Positions 12,981 to 25,200 of a stretch of DNA of 64,000 nt are shown piece by piece. Origin of the DNA: Prochilodus magdalenae (lineage: Eukaryota; Chordata; Actinopteri; Characiformes; Prochilodontidae); contig JAMWET010005076.1 of assembly GCA_024036415.1 (NCBI GenBank), positions 377,001-441,000 on the forward strand. Direction: 5' to 3'. A program made the translations under genes and the position numbers. The stretch's first letter is position 1. The number at the start of each line of letters is the position of its first letter. The notes beneath the pieces were generated by a model. That model was not told the origin of the DNA. It was given only the letters and a program-made list of their open reading frames with translations, and did not search any database.

Positions 12981-14821
12981 TATTTAAGAATAAGTTTACA
13001 GTCACTCCAGCTAAAAATAATTTATATATTGACTAATATTAGTGTTATATATTTATTATATGATGAAAGATGAAGGTGTAAAGAAGTGTGAAATTTAAAA
13101 AATGCATAATGTGCTACAGCTATATTCTGTGTGGTCCTCTGTATTACAGTTTTGGATTGTAACTCCATTTACAGTTTGGATTGTCTCCATTTAACAGGCA
13201 ATTGTTCCTGTATTTCCCTTTCCGTTATTTATTAGTCAAGTAAGTAGTTTTATTGTCAATCCTTCAATATGTATCAGGCTGATAGAGGACTGAAATTGCG
13301 TTGAAAGATGCAGCACATAAACATTTCATGATAAACAGATCACAACTAAAACAAGAGTATAAAGAATGTAATAAACTCTAAACATAAAATAGATGAGCAG
13401 AAGTTATACAGCTTTTTGTGCAACGTTACAAAGCTAAAAGTACAAACCAGAGAGGAAACTCTCTCCCACAGAAACCACTTTTCACAGGGGCCTGAAATGC
13501 CTTGTCGGAATTCCAGCCCTTTTCTCTGTTACAAGGTGACATCATCTCGTACCACACTGCTTGCTTTGCATGCCCTCACACAACGCAGGGAGAGCTAAAC
13601 CTCCCGAAACGTACCACTCTGAAACGTCCTGCTCCGGTCTGGCTAGCAAAGGTGGGTCTACCGACTTGTCCTACCCGGCTAGTATCAAACTTTGGCTGAA
13701 GGTGATACAGAACCAACACCATAGTAGGGATGGCCATAGTAATGTAGGGGCAGAACTTGTAGTAGGCTGGGGGTCGGCCAGCCAGAACAAAGCAGGACAC
13801 TTGGGCTCTTCCATAGGATGAATCATATCTGTATGGTAAATTTGTATTTGTAGTCTGCATTTTAGCTGGTTACCTCCTGTACACATTCAGCTTTTAAAGC
13901 AACAATCAAGTGTTTTATTTACATCAGATGACGTCCTAGTCACACAGATTCCCAGTCACTACTCCATACAGAGAGCTTCTTCTGATCCAAGTTCAATGGG
14001 ACTCTTTATGTCTAGTTGCTTCCTGCAATCTGAGACGTCCAGCTTCATGAGGACAACCTTTATTCAGTGTTTTGAAACGACATAAGCAGCAGGGCTGCCA
14101 TATTGTTGTTGCTGCTGTTCAGACATCCTTTACTTTATCTTTAAAAGAAACAGTTTTACTAAGTTACAGAATCCAGTATAATTATATAACACTAGAGAAA
14201 AAAAACAGCCCTGAGCTTGCACCACAAAAGTCACTGACAATGGTTTCTGGGCTAGTATGAACATGCTGGCTAATAGTAAACTAACTGCTGTATGTTAAAC
14301 TATAGACATGGAAGCTAGCTAGTAAGCTGAAAACGATTAATGTCACTACATATTAGTCATATTTAGACAAAACAACGTCAAACACACTGAGAATATACTG
14401 ATTCTGTTGACTCTGAAGCATTCAATTTCGCTACTTCTTCAGAACTAGGAAACAGCTGGTTAGCCACACAGCTAGCTAGCTAACGTTAGCCAGTTCTACT
14501 GACCACAAGCTACCTTCACCTAGCGGCTAACAAGGCTAGCGCAAAGCAGACAACCAGTGAGACAAAACTCTGAACAAGTTTATAGAAAAGTGTCGGTAGG
14601 TTATTTGTCCAAGTGTATCACAGTTAGCAGCCAAGCTAACATTGTGTTGTCACCCCCACACAACGCTGTTATACACAACCTGTCAGTGAAGAGTGGCCAA
14701 GACAGGCTAGCTAGCTAGCGCTACAGTTTAACGCTAGTTTACTAGCTGACAATGCCCAAACAAATCTTTCTTTCTTAAACTGAACGAACATAAACAACTG
14801 TCTGTAGTCAGCACCACGTAC

Positions 14822-15250
14822 CTGCTCTTCCTTGTGGTTTTGGGCTAGTTTTTAAGGCTCCCAGCACGAAACATCATGAAGAGTGACCACCAACTTTCGT
14901 CCTCTCGTGTAAATGTCAACTATTTCCAAGCAGTGGTCTCCGATACGTGTCGCTTGCATGTTCAGACAACAGCCAACTTGCCTTAAACCGTTACACTCCT
15001 TTATCTAACACATTACTCCAGTCCAGCGTATCCGATATCTCATTAACGGTGGTAGCCAACTAGCTAATGTGTGCTAGCTATGCTAGCTGCGCTAATGCGC
15101 GTCACCCTGTCAGACCTAAAACCATAAAGCATTATAAACAGTAAGGCAGCTCAGTTCTTCTGTTTACTGCTCGCATTCAGATGTTGTTAGACGGGACCGG
15201 TAAACGAGAGCGGAATCTGTACTAGTAAACTTTGACGGATGTTTCTCGAC
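14822..15250 (-). other. ppard: Probable untranslated first exon and promoter region of ppard
   Basis: On the minus strand a strong donor (GAGCAG|GTACGTG) ends an exon at 14822. It faces the acceptor CTTTAG|CAGG at 6965, just 17 bases before the ppard start codon at 6947. The DNA upstream (about 15050-15330) is richer in CpG than its surroundings, as expected for a promoter. The 5' edge is a guess, and other untranslated exons may exist in the 7.9-kb intron. Confidence 0.4.
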
Positions 15251-15515
15251 AGGTCTGCCGCTGGCTGTGGCTGTTCTCCGGAGTGACAGTAAGCCACAGA
15301 CAACAGCGCGTCATGCGTGGCGTGAGTGATACGTGCTGCCAGTGGGAGTGTTTAAAGGCTGACTGGTTACTTCACAGGAAACTATAGATATAGATAAGAC
15401 CTGATCCTATAAAACAGAAATCAAATCTTCTTTAGCACTGTTTCTATAAAAGTTGTATTCCAAGATTAACCCTAGGGCTGCGCAATAAAACTATAACACT
15501 GGATTTACACTCATC

Positions 15516-16235
15516 ACCAAAAGAAGAGCTGCACCCAGAAGGAGGTGTGGGATTAGAGTGCTGTTGGGAAGAAGGATAAAGGTGACCAGGAACAATAAAT
15601 GATGTTACATTTAGACTGTAAAGCGCAATATCTATTGAGCTACACATACAGAAGTCTGCCTCTCAGTTTGGTGTCGGGCCGCCATGTTTGCTGACCCAAC
15701 ATGCCGGATGTCTCAGCAGGGAGTTGTAGAGGTTCCTCATGGTGTCCTGTGATAATCCATCCCATGCAGCTTGAATATTCTCACACAGTTCCTGCAGATG
15801 GTGCGGTAGGTGTGGAGGAGGAGTGACACCAGGCATCCCAGACGTGGTGTTGACTACAGTGCCTCCACGAACCGATTAGTTGGTCTCCACCAAGACAAAA
15901 GTGGGACTCGTGACAGTCCGGTAAGACACCACTGCAGTCTTTGGTGACGTTGACGTGGTGTTAAGGACAGTCGTCGTTACAGTCTGTGTGCATGTAGTTC
16001 TGGGTCGTGCAACTGTCTGTCAGTGGTGCTGCACTAACAGGAGGACTCATGGAGGTCAACACTGTTTACTAAAGGTCAGCAGTTGTGGCTGTTGGGTCAG
16101 TCAGGTACAGAGATAAGGCCTGTCCTTACCTATGTCAAATGCTTGAATCATTTGGATGTCTCATGATGTCAAACCTACCCACCAAATGTCATTACCGTCA
16201 GTTGATTATTTTTGGGTGAAGAACCATAAACACTT
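15516..16235. mobile_element. Decayed non-autonomous DNA transposon, family shared with 25297-25712
   Basis: The left edge carries AGCTGCACCCAGAAGGAGG and the right edge a degraded inverted match (TTTTTGGGTGAAGAACC). The interior shares GTCTTTGGTGACG, GACGTGGTGTTAAGGACAGT and CATGCATGTAGTTCT-like blocks with the copy at 25297-25712. No transposase is visible. Unclassified. Confidence 0.55.
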
Positions 16236-16929
16236 AAGGAACTCTTTGCCCTTTGATTAAAGAGCTCTTTGTATCATGAATGTGTTCTTCAGATTCATGG
16301 GGAACGATTTGTATAGCGTTCTATTTAGAAATTCTTCCAAAAGGTTCTTTATAGCACCTAAATGTGTTTTGCTACTGTCACAATAACATCATATACACCA
16401 TACTGTGGCCTTTACAGTCAGGGGTCCCTTTTAAAACTAATAATGCAATTAAAACAATTAATAAAGTCATTCAGTAATCGTTTGAGGGAGCTCCTAAACC
16501 TGTGCATGTGACTGTATATAAGATTGAAGCAGCTCTTTTTGTTGCAGTTGTAACTTTGCAGTTTATCTTTGTGAATACAGACTTACTTACTGCACTGCAC
16601 CGTCTGCCCCCCATCTGACACTCTGTTATCTAACAGCCAAGTCCTCTGTGAGCTGACTCAGATCTGTTGGAGCTGGAAAAAAAAAGAAAAACCTGGACTA
16701 TTGGGGGCCTCTGGGACCAAAGCTGAGAAACACTGGTCTAAATTTAACCCTCGTCCATACAGGCTCTGCTCATGCCAGTCATGAATAACTGCCATTATAA
16801 GGTTACTACATGAGGTTACTGAATTAGTCTTGAGGTCGTGTTTAGTCTTACACAAGTCAAACCTTATTTACATAGTGATCTCAACACACCTGATTCAACT
16901 CACTGACCTACTACCAAGCACTCCCAGAG

Positions 16930-17340
16930 AAGGCTGAATCACAAATGACTCAATACTCCCTATATAGTGCACTTCACTGACACTTACATGGGCTGAGTCG
17001 CAAATGGCTCCATCCTCCCTATGTAGTGCACTTTATTGATACTTAATGGGGCTGAATCATAAATGACTCCATACTCCCTATATAGTGCACTTCACTGATC
17101 ACTGATACTTCACTGAATCCAAGCCACATGCTTCTGGAGAAGGACGGCTCTCAAGTGGCTCCATATCCCCTATATAGTGCATATAGTACACAGGCCATTA
17201 AATGTCCTAGAGATACATTTAGAACTCAGCTATAGGGTTCATGTTTTACTCTTGGACATTAAATGCTCTACTTGATTGTAAAACCCATGTTCTGTGGCCT
17301 ATGTAGTGCACTATATAGGAAGTACTGAGCTATTTGAGAT
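16930..17340. repeat. Tandem repeat with CTATATAGTGCAC core
   Basis: About four imperfect units of roughly 60-70 bases, each with a form of AAATGACTCCATACTCCC followed by TATATAGTGCAC, and an inverted piece near 17305 (GTGCACTATATAG). It resembles a low-complexity repeat common in fish genomes; origin unknown. Confidence 0.65.
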
Positions 17341-17489
17341 CCAGCCTACTCCAGGAACCTGTGGCTTAGCTTTAGCACAACAGAGACAAAAACAAAGAAC
17401 ACACAGTAGATGGCGCTCCAACCCAGGAAACACCGCTGCAGCACTTGAATTGAGAGGTTTCATCTGATAGTTGAAACAGTTTTGGGCGT

Positions 17490-17985
17490 GTATCTGGAAC
17501 GGGACTATCCAACTTGTTATCAGTGCACAGTTCCTGCATCTCTGATGGTATGGGGCTGCATTAGTGCCTATGGCGTGAGCAGCTTACACATCTGGAAAGG
17601 CACAATCAATGCATCAATGCTGAACGGTATATAGAGGCTTTAGAACAAAACATGCTCCCATCCAGACAACGTCGTTTTTTAGTGAAGGCCTTGCGTATTA
17701 CAGCAAGACAATGCTAAACCACGTACTGCATCCAACACAACAGCATGACTTTGCAGAAGGGGAGTCCAGGTGCTGAACTGGCCGGCTTGCAGTCCAGACC
17801 TTTCACCAACAGGAAACATTTGGCGCATAAGGAAATGAAAAAACAAGCAAAAAAGGACCGTTCAGCAGCTAGAATCCTACATCAGACAGAAATGGGAGAA
17901 CATTCCTCTCCCAAAACTGAGGTCTCCACACTTCCTCAACATTTTCGGACTGGTAAAAGAAGAGGGGAAGCTACACAATCATAGA
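17490..17985 (+). pseudogene. Degraded Tc1-like transposase 3' half
   Basis: It aligns by eye with the C-terminal half of the transposase at 31680-32121: CTGATGGTATGGGGCTGCAT, CATCTGGAAAGGCAC, ATGCTCCCATC, AAGACAATGC and CAGTCCAGACCTTTCACC, then ACATTTGGCGCATAA. Frameshifts and stops are frequent. It is an old copy of the same Tc1 family. Confidence 0.75.
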
Positions 17986-18087
17986 CATGGCCATGCGTTG
18001 CTGCCGTTAAGCTCTAAATGAGTTAATATGGTGACATGCCTCACCTTAAATAGTGGTCTAATAACCACATGTGAATTTAGAGGTGAC

Positions 18088-18670
18088 TCTAGACAACTAT
18101 CAGTCTTTAATAGAAGCTCATTCATTAGTCTGACCCTGATGTGTATTCAAATCATCATAAGCACAGAACACTGAAGGAGAACAGGTTCCATCAGCTGGAA
18201 CTATTAAATAACTTTTTAAGCTTCATTTGCAGCTCTGTTAAAGTTTAAGTTTTATAAAAACTTCATAAATGAGTGTTCCTTTACTGTACTGCTTCTGTAG
18301 GTCTCTGTTCATAAACATATACTGGCCAAAACAGATTTACTATAGAAGGAAATGGTGTTCGTACACATTCAGAAAAAGACACTCGCCAGTCACGAGTACA
18401 CATGCACATGTTTCTATACTGTGGTCTATTTACCCACAAAGTCAGGAACAAAATGTTTGATCTGTTCGCTAACCCCATCCAGCTTTACCTGCCTTCCTCC
18501 AGGTGGTCCTTGATGTAGTCCCGGCCTGAAACGGACATTTCCATGGATGCTAAGAATCCATGAATTTTGCAAAATGTAGTGGAGTAAACAGCCAGAGATT
18601 AGAGTTTGAAATGTTGTGGAGTTAAAGTACAAAGTCATTCAGATTTCAGTGAAGTAGAGATGCATGAAAA
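18088..18670. repeat. Dispersed repeat shared with 41000-41490
   Basis: Shared blocks with the second copy: CAGTCTTTAATAGAAGCTCA, CAGCACAGAACACTG-like and AATGTAGTGGAGTAAACAG. No coding capacity or clear terminal repeats were seen. It is probably a non-autonomous transposon; class unknown. Confidence 0.55.
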
Positions 18671-19821
18671 AAACGATTATGTAGTTACTAATTACACAAG
18701 AAAGATGATCTCTCTATATTGGGAGAAAATGAGCTTGAGACAGGCAGGACTATCTGCTACTGTACTGAGATCATTTCACTCAGTTCAGGACAAAATCAAA
18801 TCAAATCAAATCAAGTTTTATTTGTCACATACATAGTCATACATGGTACAACCGGCAGTGAAATGCTTTTGTGACTGCCCATCCACATGTTATTAGATAA
18901 GATAAATGTAACAGAGTAAAATATAAAAGAGTACAAAATGGAAAAATAAATAAAGGTATAAAGTAGAGTGTAGGACAATAAAAAGTGTCATGTAGCATAT
19001 GAGGTATTAAGTTGTATATAAGGTGTCTGTAAAGTGTCTGTAAAGTGACTACAGTGTAGTTGAACATAGGTAGTGCAAAAGATATGGGATGCATTTTCAT
19101 GCCAGGTATAAACAGGGCCTCCTAAACTTGCCCCATGCTGTAATGCGACCAGTAGGGGTGGTGCAGTTTACAACTTAAAGCAAGGTGGTTTGGTCTATTG
19201 GGTATGACAGGAAGTTTAGAATGATGTATGTGAAAATACATGTTTAAATAATGTTACCTTCTACAGTCATCCCATATACATACACATATTAATACATCAG
19301 TCCTGTCTATTCGCTTCATTTAAATAACTGGGCCACATGAAAACATGGAACATGGTCTGTTTATGATACCACATCTCAGCACAGAACAGGAACATCTACA
19401 AAGACTATTATTATGACTCTTTCTCCATTTACCACAGTGGTTGCTCAACGACCAGGACCTCTGCAACACACAATTCCTGGAAATAATTTTATTCCTTATT
19501 ACAAATACAACAGAGCGAAAAAGCTAAAACAGACACTCTGCTTAAAGCACTGCACTGAACTTTAATTATTCCATCTTACCTTGGTATTTATGTGTGGTGA
19601 ATGCTAACTGTCTTTTCATTTGATATTCTTCCAAGCTGTAATTGGAGTTGTGTAGCTACCCCTACATAAAACTAATAAAAACCTACAAAATAATATGAAA
19701 TAACTTAAAGGAAGATAAATAAATAAATATATAATTATTTAAGAAACCAGCAACTATGGAAAGCTGGATTAAAATTATATATAATATATATATTAATAAT
19801 ATAATTATGTGTATGTATATA

Positions 19822-20347
19822 CAGGGGTTGGACAATGAAACTGAAACATTCATTTTAGTGTGGGAGGTCTCATGGCTAAATTGGACCAGCCTGGTGGCCA
19901 ATCTTCATTAACTGCACATTGCACCAGTAAGAGCAGAGTGTGAAGGTTCAGTTAGCAGGTAAGAGCACAGTTCTGCTCAAAATACTGCAATGCACACAGC
20001 ATTATGGGTGACATACCAGAGTTCAAAAGAGGACAGATTGTTGGTGCACGTCTTGCTGACGCATCTGTGACCAAGACAGCAAGTCTTTGTGATGTATCAA
20101 GAGCCACGGTATCCAGGGTAATGTCAGCATACCACCAAGAAGGATGAACCACATCCAACAGGATTAACTGTGACGCAAGAGGAAGCTGTCTGAAAGGGAT
20201 GTTCGGGTGCTAACCCGGATTGTATCCAAAAAACATAAAACCACGGCTGCCCAAATCACGCTGTATTGGCCGCAAAAGGAGGCCCTACACCATACTAATA
20301 AATGATTGTGGTCTAAAACCAGGTGTTTCAGTTTCATTGTCCAACCC

Positions 20348-20350
<3 letters not shown>
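19822..20350 (+). mobile_element. Internally deleted Tc1-like transposon (about 529 bp)
   Basis: Perfect terminal inverted repeats: the left begins CAGGGGTTGGACAATGAAAC and the right ends with its complement (GTTTCATTGTCCAACCCCTG). Both ends are flanked by TA (19820-19821; 20351-20352). The interior reads, with breaks, as the N-terminal helix-turn-helix of a Tc1 transposase (VSRATVSRVMSAYHQEG-like). The catalytic DDE part is missing, so it could move only with an enzyme supplied from elsewhere. Confidence 0.9.

Positions 20351-20431
<81 letters not shown>
20351..20431. repeat. (TA)n microsatellite
   Basis: About 80 bases of pure TA dinucleotide directly abutting the right end of the Tc1 element. 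The Tc1 TA target duplication merges into it. Confidence 0.97.
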
Positions 20432-20433
<2 letters not shown>

Positions 20434-22219
20434 TGTATTTTCAATCAACAAAACGTGTTACCACATCCTCCATATTGCCTTTTGTGGTTTTTTTTGTCAT
20501 CATATTCAACCAAACTGCAAACTGAATTAGAGTTTGCTAAAAATCCCATATTTTCTGTAAAAATATATATGTTTTTGTAATCCAGGTTTATTTGTCATTT
20601 GCACAACAAATGTCAGGACATTGATGCATTGCGATGCTTGTGGTGAGGCTCAGGTTAGGGCAGGGCAGCAGTAATATACACACTACCTAAACATACTAAA
20701 TAAAAGAGAGATATTAAATATATTAAAGCACAGAGTATACAGGGTCAAGAGGGTCCTGTGTAGAAACTCTCTGATATGTACAATATACAGGCGGGCAAAA
20801 ACGTATATGGTCAGCCACGGATTGTGCACGTTCTCCTACTTAGAAAGATCAGAGAGGTCTGTCATTTTCATCATAGGTTCAACTATGAGAGACAAAACGA
20901 AAAAATCCAGGAAATCACATTGTAGGATTTTTATTGAATTTATTTGTAAATTATGGTGGAAAATAACACTGTATCCTCTGTATTGGGCAAGGACAATCTG
21001 AGAAGTTGTGTTCCTCTGTTTGCACTTCAACCAAATCAACCAAACATGCAATTTAACCACCTTCAAATGGATGATTATGACCATAAGCCCTCTCCACATT
21101 AACACAACATAACCCCTATCGCCAGCTGCAAGCAAAGTCAAAACCCAAGCTGCAGTGGTGTAATATATTTAGTTATGTACAGCACTATACAGTGGTCAGT
21201 AAACATATGAGACCAGTCCTCCTTAATTCAGGCTTAAAGCTGAATTTCAAGCAGGACATGCAAACCTTTCAAGCTGACCCCTGACTGACCAATCACAAGG
21301 TTTTAAATTCACACCTGATCATTTTATAACAACAGTTTAACAACCGGCCAAACTAATATTAAACACTGCAATACAGAGTGTAACGGTTCACCGACAACAG
21401 TATACACAACAAGGGTTCAACATACGCCTTCACGCCTGCTCACAAACCCAATAGCTAACTGAGGTAAACATCCAACATGAGTTCACTGGCCTTACGGGAA
21501 TCAGCGGCATGGACAGGAAGCTAATCATTTAAGGTAAAACCAGGAGCTTTAGGGCTTTTAGGTTAGATCTCCTACACCAGGTAGATGACTTTGGAAAGCT
21601 GATGAAATATGGATTGGTATATGTATATATAGTAGTACAGTGCAAAGAAAGATTTACAGTAAGACATGTATGTCAGAATGTAAGGACTAGGACTGAGGTG
21701 CTGTTAGCAACTGCAGGAATCAAAATCCAGCTTAGTGTAAGTGTACATAATGAAGCAAAGCGTTTACATAACAAAGCAAACAACAACAATAATAATAATA
21801 ATAATAATAATAATACATATTACACCAAATATCAAAACAATATCATAAATAATAAAAATAATAAAATAATATTAATATCAAACTGCATTCCCTACAGTTA
21901 CAGTTACTCAGAGCTACAATGACACATCAAGTGAAAGCCTTCAGCAAACTGCTGCACAACAGACAAATTCTGATGACTTTGCAAAAGCGTACCCCAAATA
22001 AGGAATATGGCAGTTGCATTGCTCAATTGGCCGTTTTTCCCGGCATGTTTTGATTGGTCATTTCAACTGTTAAAAGCAAAGGTCATGGGAAAGGAAGGCT
22101 AGCACCGTTAAATCATCAGGACAAGTACTGAGGTTAGAGGTAAAGCAATATAACCAGTAAAAGAGTGGCTGATCATATACTTCCCACATTGGTGTTTTAT
22201 GGTTTTCCTTTGTTGCCAG

Positions 22220-22226
22220 TATATAC
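22220..22226 (+). promoter_or_regulatory. Possible TATA box of cfp
   Basis: TATATAC about 45 bases before the cfp start codon at 22269, which would leave a short 5' UTR. It is a position-based guess; an upstream untranslated exon is not excluded. Confidence 0.3.
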
Positions 22227-22268
22227 TCTAGGATCTGGAATATCGAGAGACCTTTGCAGGTGTTAACA

Positions 22269-25200
22269 ATGAAGATGATGGTGTTGTGCATGATACTCCT
22301 GATTGTGTTCCATGTTCAGCCAGCAGGTTGGTATGAGCCTTCTATCCTCATTAATGTATTGAGTCTACATTCATCCATCCTTCACCTAGTCTGCATATGT
22401 TAATCTGCATTGATGCACAGTTTACTGCATGATTTCTGTTTATTTTTTGAGCTTAGCATCCAAAGAAAATCTATTTCGAATATAATATGTGGCATATCTT
22501 TATACAGGCCACATTTAATGTTCCTATATTTGTTCAGTTCAGCAAACAAGCAGCAACTGTGTATTAACATGTGAGGTAGTGTGGTCTCTGTAGAGGATGC
22601 ATCAATGTTGTTCGTTAACAAAACACGTCTTTAGACGCACAAACTTTGACTGTACGTGCTACACATGCGCATTATGAGCTAAAACCTGTGTGCGCTCTTT
22701 TGACGTCCATTCTTGTTCCTAAGCCTCCGAGGTGATGCCGTGCTATGCTACCTTTTCTCTGGCCGATGGAACCTGCAGCAATGTTTTGGGGGAAGTGACA
22801 CTTGAGGACTGCTGCATGAACCCCAAATATGGCTATCTAGAAAATGGGGGTTGCAAGTCCTGTAGGTAAGGTTTGACCTGATTCAGAAGCTACTTCATCG
22901 AGCCTCTTTATCTATGTTTGTCTCAGTGTCTGATTCTTACAAATAAACCTTTGGTCCCGACTAATACTGCTGAAATCATCAGTGCCCAGCGAAATGTCCC
23001 AGAAAGGTCCAATTTACAGATCTACAACAGACAAGCGCAGGGTCTGCGGTTCAGGAGGACCTTGAAAAATATTACTGATAACTAATTATTTATTAATGTG
23101 TCTTGTCATATCAATCATGATTCATCATGTCATATAAAAGACACATTTCTTTACTTCCTGTAACATTCCTGACCTTGACTGAATGATTTTGCCCATCTTG
23201 TCCATCTTGAAAACATCTTCTGATTTTTTATTAACATGCACCAGTAATAGGATCAATAACACCCACACCCCAAATATAGATTAAGATACATTGAGAAGAT
23301 GTGCTATAGTGCAGTGAATGTGTGGTGTGTAGAAAATGAGTCCAGAGCAGATGTTAATGATTGGCTAAAAGGAGTGACTGTATTTGGGCGTGGCCAAAGA
23401 CCATAGTGTGAAGGAAGTAGCGAATCTGAATGTAGCTGAATCTGAATGTGGTTGGTGTGGCACAATGGATAACACCACTACTCACCAGGAAGCTACCGTC
23501 CCATGTGGGAGACTGGGGTTCGATTCCCGTTCTGGGTGACTATGCTGTGCTACACCAATAAGAGTCCTTGGGCAAGACTCCTAACACTACATTGGCCCAC
23601 CTGTAATAGGATTAACTTTGTAAGTCGCTCTGGAGCAGAGCGTCAGCTAAATGCCGTAGATGTAGATGAATCTGCAGGTGTATGGAAGCGTACGGTTATA
23701 CGGGTCTACCAGCAGTGGCTAAAATCCTAGTCTACAGGGAAGGCATCCACCAAATCTGGCCCAACTGCGCAGTTCTTTGATGTAAGAGTGTCTGAACATT
23801 GATGTGGCCTACATCCAGAAACTTGTTCAGTACATGCCAAATCCAATCACAGCCGTTGTTGGTGGTTGTGAAGGTATTACATGGCTATGCTTCATGCACA
23901 AGTGACTCCAGTGAGCTTATATATTATTATAATATCATTAGAATCCTTATATTCACACACACCACCCTGTTGTATTCCATAATATTAAAGAATATGAAAT
24001 ACATTGTGTTCATTGAACGTCCATTATCCATCTTCTAAGTAGCTTACCCTTCTGGGTCGCAGGGAGTTGGAGGGGCGTGGTTGTGGGTGCCGGAAACTAT
24101 CCCAGAGGTCATAGGGCAAAGTCAGGTTGCTGGACAGGTTGCCAGTCCATCACAGGGCAGATACTCAGATATACACATTCACACCTAGGGACCTTAATGT
24201 ATCTCTAATACACCTGACAGCATGTCTTTGGACTGAGGGAGCGAAAGCCTCACGGACACGGGCGAACAAACTCCACACAGAAACAAACCCGGGCCCATCT
24301 TCCTATGAGGCAACAGAAACCCTTACTGAACATTACTCATCACTTAAACTCAAAGTCCAACAATACAAATGTTTCTCTACAGATATGCCGAATGGACCGA
24401 ATGGTCTTCCTGGAGTGCCTGCTCGGTGAGTTGTTCGGCAGGAGTTCAGCAGAGACATCGTGCTTGCTATGGAATTGGGAAATGCCAAGACACCAAGAAG
24501 ATAGGGACCATCCAGACTAAACCCTGTAAAGAGAGGAGCTGCTGTCCAGGTAAGGAAATGGGCATGACAATACAGTAAGCTTAGTCCTTTCAGCGGACCA
24601 CGTATGGGGGCCTACAGTCCAGTCCCCCACTCTCATGACTCCAATATTCAGATAACTCACTTTCAGGACTTCATAACTTGCATATTAGTTTCATAGTAGT
24701 TGGCAAATATCTGTAGTGGTTACTGATTTATTAGGGGTGACACACTATGATATGATTAATATAAATGTTTAACCTCCTGAGACCCGGTTTGCTTGGTGTG
24801 CAATTTTAATTTCTCCTAGCTATTTGTGATTAGTAGGACCTACAAGTATAAAAACTGAACGTTGTCTTTGTACAGGAAGTTGATTTGGCAAAAAACAAGG
24901 TCCTCATATGAGGCCAAAGGGTCAACGGTTTAAAAAGTGTCATGGTGCAGAGAAGCAGAAATGTAATGTCCTCATATGAGGACGCTGGGGTCACAGGAGG
25001 TTAATTAATATGAATCAAAAGTGCAAGGCAAATGTGAATCGAATACAGTCCGATTATATTCAATAATATTTGTGAAATATATGACAGAGACATAAATTGC
25101 CATCGCTTCCACTGTTCTATGATGATGATGTTCCATGATATTTAGAGACTTTAGACACTCATTTACATGCATTTGGCTTTTAAGAAACAATATGTTGGGT

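Larger units (their letters stand above)
6965..14821 (-). other. Large first intron of ppard, no gene seen
   Basis: The intron between the probable untranslated first exon and the first coding exon. It holds an A-rich stretch (7260-7330), a short TCTG/TCTA repeat (7375-7420), the GA microsatellite, two interlocked duplicated segments (9489-11478) and a hAT-like repeat piece (12408-12980). The short ORFs here have no recognisable protein similarity. Confidence 0.5.
15350..22200. other. Intergenic region between ppard and cfp, repeat-rich
   Basis: No host exon was recognised. It contains two TIR/Tc1 remnants, a tandem CTATATAGTGCAC repeat, LINE/SINE-like tails (18785-18900, 20575-20650), a fish-typical dispersed repeat at about 20800-20960, an internally deleted Tc1 copy and TA and AAT microsatellites. 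Confidence 0.5.

Noticed and set aside
13576..13860. Overlapping ORFs of 94, 86 and 71 aa
   Set aside because: Open in several frames at once within ppard intron 1 with no protein signature.
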